A stretch of DNA of 64,000 bases from JABWCK01 sp043822385. Lineage in GTDB: Archaea; Micrarchaeota; Micrarchaeia; Norongarragalinales; Norongarragalinaceae. The notes beneath the pieces are model-generated. The model was given only the letters and a program-made list of their open reading frames with translations. It made no database searches and was not told the DNA's origin. Location of the stretch: positions 1 to 64,000 of the forward strand of contig JBDRBT010000006.1 of NCBI GenBank assembly GCA_043822385.1, written 5' to 3'. The translations under genes were made by a program, and so were the position numbers. Of the stretch, positions 59,903 through 64,000 are shown one piece after another. Positions within the stretch are counted from its first letter, which is position 1. Every line of letters starts with the position of its first letter.

Positions 59903-60499
59903 ATGAAGAATGCGGTTTTGTTGGTTATTGACGTGCAGAATGATTTTTGTTCTTCGCGCGGTATTCTAGCTAGGAATGGGTTTGAATTAAAAAAAATACG
60001 CGAGAGTGTTTTTCGACTTGCGAAGCTAGTTAATGTTGCAAGACAAGCTAGAATTCCAATTGTATTCACTAAGTTAGTGTATGACGAAAAAGTAATTCCC
60101 GAAAATAATTATAGAAGACTCAAGATTAAGGGCGTTGAGGGCTTGTGTGCACCAAACTCGTGGGGAGCTGAATTTTTTCTCATAAAACCAAGACGGAGTG
60201 AAAAAGTGTTTGTTAAAAATTATTATAGTGCGTTTTTCAATACTGGGTTGGACGCGTGGCTTTCCAAGAAAAAAATTAAAATTGTGATTATTACTGGAGT
60301 AACTACGCATGTTTGTCCTTTGCTTACTAGTGCTGACGCGTATTATCGGGGTTTTGAATTAGTTGCTGTTAGTGATTGTCTTGGTTCGTACGAAGCACAA
60401 GACTGGTCTTTAAAATATATGCAAAAACAATTTGCAGCTGCAGTAGTGAGTTCTTCTGTTCTTGCTAGTATTTTTCGAGAAAAAGGTGAATTGAAATGA
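59903..60499 (+). CDS. Isochorismatase-like cysteine hydrolase
   Basis: 198 residues. The fold and likely triad are visible: Asp in L-L-V-I-D-V-Q-N-D-F, a Lys in the middle, and Cys in G-V-T-T-H-V-C-P-L-L-T-S-A-D-A-Y. Members cleave amides such as nicotinamide, or isochorismate. The specific substrate is unknown. It is the third gene of the ammonia-lyase operon. Confidence 0.85.
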   Translation: MKNAVLLVIDVQNDFCSSRGILARNGFELKKIRESVFRLAKLVNVARQARIPIVFTKLVYDEKVIPENNYRRLKIKGVEGLCAPNSWGAEFFLIKPRRSEKVFVKNYYSAFFNTGLDAWLSKKKIKIVIITGVTTHVCPLLTSADAYYRGFELVAVSDCLGSYEAQDWSLKYMQKQFAAAVVSSSVLASIFREKGELK

Positions 60500-60520
60500 A
60501 TGCTATAGGAGTGGGTGAAC

Positions 60521-61669
60521 ATGCAAGCAAGCAAACTGTTGGCTTGGAGCTTGAAGAAAAACGGTATCCGAGACGTTTTCTTTTACCCTGGGGCTTGCCT
60601 CCTGCCTATTGCATATTCGCTTGAAGACTGCGGAATAAGAAAAATAACGATGCGTAGTGATGCTTCCATTCCGCATGCGTGCAACGGTTTTTTCCAAGCA
60701 AGCGGTAAAGTAGCTGTTGGTTTCGCTGGCGCGGGCCCTGCTTTTACTAATCTGCTTACGGGATTAGCTGCAGCAAAGGCAGATGGAATTCCAATGGTAA
60801 TCTTTGTGGCTAATATGGAGAAAGCGGTTATTGGCGCGGGAGGTTTTCAGGACTTCGAAATGTGCAAGGCGGCGGTGCCTTTCGTGAAAAAAGCTTTTTT
60901 TGCGCGAGACGGATCGTCGTTTGCGTGTACTGTGCAGGCTGCGTTTGCAGCATGCACTAGCGGAAGGCCGGGACCGGTTTTAGTTGAAGTTCCGAGAGAT
61001 GTTTGGGTAGAGGAAGTTGATGTTTTTGATTTGAAGTTTGAGCAAATGTTTTTTTCAGAAAAAATTCTTTCGCTTTCGCAATTGGAAAATTCTAGTGTTT
61101 CAAACGCATTGAGTTTGTGCACGGCTTTTTTTGATTGCGTGGTTACTGGAAATGGTTTGCACAAATACGTTGCAATGCAATCGTTTTGTGGTAAAAAGCT
61201 TATTTCAAGCGATTCTTTCGGTTGCATGGGGTTTTCGCTTCCTGCTGCGATAGGTGCGTGTATTGCGTTGAAGGAACAAGTGTTTCTCTTTGTTGGAGAT
61301 GGTGATTTTAATATGTGTTCGAACGAGTTGGGCACTATTTTGCAATATGGCTTGCCGTTGAAAATAGTAGTATTCAATAATTCGTCTTTCGGAAGCATAA
61401 ACCAGCTTAGGCGCGAGAACTGCAGACCTGTTGAAAAATTTGCAAACCCAGATTTTGAGCTTATTGCTAGAGCTTATGGATTGGATTACCTAGACGCTGA
61501 GGAGAGCACGTTGCCTCAATGCATCAAACGTGCATGTTCTTCCCTCACGCCTTGTCTAATTGATTTTCGTTGTGAACTCAGCGTTCTTGAAGGAATTCCG
61601 TTGCTGCGAAAGTGGTTGAATGAAAACCGAATTAAACCACTTGCAACAATTAGCATTGCAGTAGGCTAA
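60521..61669 (+). CDS. Shortened acetolactate-synthase-like thiamine-diphosphate enzyme
   Basis: About 382 residues versus 550 or more for the family. The pyrimidine-binding domain (1-165) reads like acetolactate synthase: F-Y-P-G, S-G-R-P-G-P-V-L-V-E-V-P-R-D-V. The middle domain is almost absent (about 40 residues). The diphosphate domain has G-D-G-D (259-262) and N-N (286-287). The cofactor-activating Glu in R-H-E-Q is replaced (R-S-D-A, Asp at 47). The size resembles phosphonopyruvate and sulfopyruvate decarboxylases. ATG 60521 has a GGAG site 10-14 bases upstream. Confidence 0.78.
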   Translation: MQASKLLAWSLKKNGIRDVFFYPGACLLPIAYSLEDCGIRKITMRSDASIPHACNGFFQASGKVAVGFAGAGPAFTNLLTGLAAAKADGIPMVIFVANMEKAVIGAGGFQDFEMCKAAVPFVKKAFFARDGSSFACTVQAAFAACTSGRPGPVLVEVPRDVWVEEVDVFDLKFEQMFFSEKILSLSQLENSSVSNALSLCTAFFDCVVTGNGLHKYVAMQSFCGKKLISSDSFGCMGFSLPAAIGACIALKEQVFLFVGDGDFNMCSNELGTILQYGLPLKIVVFNNSSFGSINQLRRENCRPVEKFANPDFELIARAYGLDYLDAEESTLPQCIKRACSSLTPCLIDFRCELSVLEGIPLLRKWLNENRIKPLATISIAVG

Positions 61670-61717
61670 GAAGTGGGAGGCTTCTTTTTATTATTAGGAA
61701 AGTAGTAAGTGATTAGT

Positions 61718-62974
61718 ATGGATTTGACGCCGGTTAGGGGTTCTAGGGATTTTCTCGCGGGAGAAAAATTGTTGCGTGACGCTACTGTAAGCAAGCTCAA
61801 GCGCGTATTCGAGTTGTACGGCTTCAACCCATTGGAAACACCTGCCTTGGAGTACTTGGAGGTATTGTCTTCAAAGTATGCTGGGGGAGAAGAAATAATC
61901 AAAGAAATTTATTCCCTGGAAGACCAAGGGAAAAGAAAATTGGGTTTGCGTTATGATTTGACTGTTCCGTTGTGTAGAGTGGTTGCTGGAAACAAGTTCG
62001 CTATGCCGTTCAAGCGTTACGCGATTGATTTGGTTTGGCGTGACGGCCCGATTAAGGCAGGTCGTTACAGGGAATTCGTGCAGTGCGATGTTGACGTGCT
62101 TGGTGTGGAGAGTGTTTGGGCTGAAGCTGAATTAATTTCCTTGCTTTACTCTGCGTTCAACGAGTTGGGTTTAAGGGTTGTAGTGAAAGTGAACTCGCGA
62201 AAACTGTTGAATTCTTTATTATCAAAAGCAGGAGTTAAGGAAGAAAAGTTTAATGAATTTATTTTGAGTTTAGACAAGCTGGAAAAAATTGGTGTTGACG
62301 GAGTCAAAAAGGAATTGAAAGAAAAAGGTTTTTCAGTAAAAATAATTAATTCTGCTTTGAGTTTATTGAAGGAAAAAGATTTAGTTGCATTCAAGAGTTT
62401 TGACGGAGCTAAAGACTTGCAAGAATTGTTTGATTACTCTCGAGTTTTTAGTTTGCCTGAAGGTGTTTTAGATTTTACTCCTTCTTTAGCAAGGGGTTTG
62501 AGTTATTACACTGGAATTGTTTTCGAGGCGTTCTTAGTGGATTCTGTAGTGAAGAGTAGTGTTGCTGCAGGCGGGCGTTATGATGATTTAGTAGGTGCTT
62601 TTTCAGGCAAGGAAAAAATTCCTGCTGTTGGTTTTAGTTTTGGTTTAGACGTGATTTGCGAGGAATTAAAACAAAAGGCGCTTGACAAAACTGTTGTTAG
62701 TGTTTTAGTTATTCCGTTCAAGAACACTGAGTTGGGAGTGCGTTTAGTGCAGACGTTGCGTGCTGCTGGAGTGAATAGTGTGGTTGACTTGGTTGGAAAG
62801 AATGTTTCAAAGAATTTGGATTACGCTAGCAAGGAAGGAATTCGTTTCGTTGCTTTTTATGGCGAGAAAGAGTTAGCTGAAGGCAAGGTAAAGCTTAGGG
62901 ACATGAATTCTGGTGTTGAAGAGTTGTTTACTGAAGAAGGGGTTGTTGAAGCAATTAAAAAAGGCTTAAATTAG
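61718..62974 (+). CDS. hisS: Histidyl-tRNA synthetase
   Basis: About 418 residues. Class II enzyme for tRNA-His. P-V-R-G-S-R-D-F near the start, motif 2 around R-Y-R-E-F-V-Q-C-D, the histidine motif A-R-G-L-S-Y-Y-T-G, and a C-terminal anticodon-binding domain. ATG 61718 is preferred over a GTG at 61709. Downstream of the ammonia-lyase operon with a 48-base spacer. Confidence 0.95.
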   Translation: MDLTPVRGSRDFLAGEKLLRDATVSKLKRVFELYGFNPLETPALEYLEVLSSKYAGGEEIIKEIYSLEDQGKRKLGLRYDLTVPLCRVVAGNKFAMPFKRYAIDLVWRDGPIKAGRYREFVQCDVDVLGVESVWAEAELISLLYSAFNELGLRVVVKVNSRKLLNSLLSKAGVKEEKFNEFILSLDKLEKIGVDGVKKELKEKGFSVKIINSALSLLKEKDLVAFKSFDGAKDLQELFDYSRVFSLPEGVLDFTPSLARGLSYYTGIVFEAFLVDSVVKSSVAAGGRYDDLVGAFSGKEKIPAVGFSFGLDVICEELKQKALDKTVVSVLVIPFKNTELGVRLVQTLRAAGVNSVVDLVGKNVSKNLDYASKEGIRFVAFYGEKELAEGKVKLRDMNSGVEELFTEEGVVEAIKKGLN

Positions 62975-63022
62975 TTTTTCGTCCTTCTTTTTACAGCCTT
63001 ATTTTTTAATGGGTTTTTGTTT

Positions 63023-64000
63023 ATGCGTGAGATTCCTGAATTAGAACTAGAAGTATTGAAGAAGTGGGAGAAAGACAATACTTTCCAAGAGAGCGTTACT
63101 GCAAGGAAGAACGAAAAGCAATTCGTGTTTATTGAGGGTCCGCCTACTGCTAACGGCATGCCTCATCCTGGCCACGTTTTAACTAGAGCGCACAAAGACT
63201 TGGTTTTGCGTTTCAAGACAATGCATGGTTTTTACGTGCCTCGCAGGGCTGGTTGGGATACTCACGGCTTGCCTGTTGAATTGGAAGTAGAAAAGAGTTT
63301 GGGTTTGAATGACAAGAAAGGAATCGAGAAGTACGGCGTAAAGAAATTCAACGAGAAGTGCAGGGAAAGCGTGTTCAAGTACGAGAATGCTTGGCGTGAA
63401 ATGACGCGTAGAGTTGGTTTCTGGCTTGATTTGGATGATGCTTACGTTACGCTGACGCCTGATTACATTGAGAGTGTTTGGTGGAGTTTAAAACAAATTT
63501 GGGATAAAGAATTGCTTTACGAAGGACATAAGATAGTTCCTTTGTGTCCTCGTTGCGGTACTTCATTATCAAGTCACGAGGTTGGTTTGGGTTACAAGGA
63601 TGTTACTGACGAGTCTGTTTACGTTAAATTCAAGTTAGAAGATGAAGACGCGTTCTTGCTTGCTTGGACTACTACTCCGTGGACTTTGTTTGGAGTAGTT
63701 GGCTTGGCTGTAAACAAAGCTTTTGTTTATTCTTTAGTAGAATGCGATGGAGAAAAGTATTACTTGGCGTCTTCTTTGGTTGAAGGAGTTTTGGGTTCAA
63801 AGTGCAAAGTATTAAAGAAAAACATTAAGGGTAGTGAGTTAGTTGGAAGAAAATTCAAACAATTATTCAAGGATATTCTTGTTAAAGAAAACGCGTTTTT
63901 TGTTATTCACGCTGATTACGTGTCTATTGATGACGGCACGGGTATTGTTACTCAAGCTGGTGCTTACGGTGAAGAGGATTACGATAACTGCGTCAAGAAC
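63023..64000 (+). CDS. ileS: Isoleucyl-tRNA synthetase, N-terminal part (runs off the window)
   Basis: 326 codons from ATG 63023, open to the window end. The start R-E-I-P-E-L-E-L-E-V-L-K-K-W, the class I signature H-P-G-H near residue 51, G-W-D-T-H-G-L-P-V-E and C-P-R-C-G-T-S-L-S identify IleRS and the beginning of its editing domain (T-T-P-W-T). It follows hisS after 48 bases and is preceded by an ATTTTTTAATG box, suggesting a separate leaderless promoter. Confidence 0.95.
   Translation, partial: MREIPELELEVLKKWEKDNTFQESVTARKNEKQFVFIEGPPTANGMPHPGHVLTRAHKDLVLRFKTMHGFYVPRRAGWDTHGLPVELEVEKSLGLNDKKGIEKYGVKKFNEKCRESVFKYENAWREMTRRVGFWLDLDDAYVTLTPDYIESVWWSLKQIWDKELLYEGHKIVPLCPRCGTSLSSHEVGLGYKDVTDESVYVKFKLEDEDAFLLAWTTTPWTLFGVVGLAVNKAFVYSLVECDGEKYYLASSLVEGVLGSKCKVLKKNIKGSELVGRKFKQLFKDILVKENAFFVIHADYVSIDDGTGIVTQAGAYGEEDYDNCVKN

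Noticed and set aside
1..64000. CRISPR arrays, insertion sequences, rRNA genes, prophage
   Set aside because: No regularly spaced direct repeats, transposase, integrase or rRNA sequence was seen.

Overview
The window is a densely packed stretch of an AT-rich archaeal chromosome. The evidence is a split-B archaeal RNA polymerase, family D DNA polymerase (DP1 and DP2), the exosome/proteasome/RNase P superoperon, archaeal ribosomal proteins L10e, L15e and L37ae, intron-containing tRNA genes, a C/D box guide RNA, a methanococcal-type S-layer protein and an archaeosortase. PolD and split RpoB exclude Thermoproteota. The short intergenic spaces, small gene set and many lineage-specific small proteins suggest a DPANN-type or other deep euryarchaeal lineage, but nothing in the window settles the phylum. 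Starts are a mixture of ATG, GTG and TTG. Ribosome binding sites are of the GGTG or GAGG type, and many genes appear leaderless, with a TATA-like box about 25 bases before the start codon.

Layout. Positions 1-16000 are dominated by the cell surface: an archaeosortase operon, leucyl-tRNA synthetase, a type IV pilus-type ATPase with its membrane platform, CTP synthase, a tight operon of five small membrane proteins, a divergent S-layer gene, a membrane-anchored protein and an FKBP prolyl isomerase. Positions 16000-24250 carry serS-translin, UMP kinase, PEP synthase, a membrane Lon-like protease, a VIT1/CCC1 transporter, L10e and a small exporter-like protein. Positions 24300-31630 are the exosome superoperon: L15e, an IMPase-family enzyme, RNase P component 3, XTP pyrophosphatase, RNase P component 2, PsmA, SBDS, Rrp4, Rrp41, Rrp42, L37ae and an unrecognised protein. 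Positions 31680-35330 hold tRNA-Pro, a tRNA-Tyr with a long intron, a LAGLIDADG endonuclease and a tRNA-Asp with a non-canonical 33-base intron in the D stem.

Positions 35370-38750 contain small unknowns, a ZIP transporter, Pcm and a BtuF-like protein. Positions 38770-45850 are the RNA polymerase operon rpoH, rpoB'', rpoB' and a single fused rpoA. A likely small non-coding RNA and the PolD operon, which runs the other way, follow. Positions 50900-56570 have an ankyrin protein, a surface protein, a CPA2 antiporter, a VTT-like protein and a DEAD-box helicase. Positions 56700-58080 have a well-formed C/D box sRNA, acylphosphatase, an unknown protein and tRNA-His. Positions 58150-61670 are an odd metabolic operon: an AbrB-like regulator, a histidine ammonia-lyase-family enzyme, an isochorismatase-like hydrolase and a shortened acetolactate-synthase-like TPP enzyme. 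hisS and the 5' part of ileS end the window.

The most interesting items are the five-gene small membrane operon, the fused and compacted RpoA with altered near-invariant catalytic motifs, the tRNA-Asp intron with a strict bulge-helix-bulge, the candidate ncRNA after rpoA, a shared 9-bp hairpin beside two small RNA genes, and the ammonia-lyase/TPP operon.
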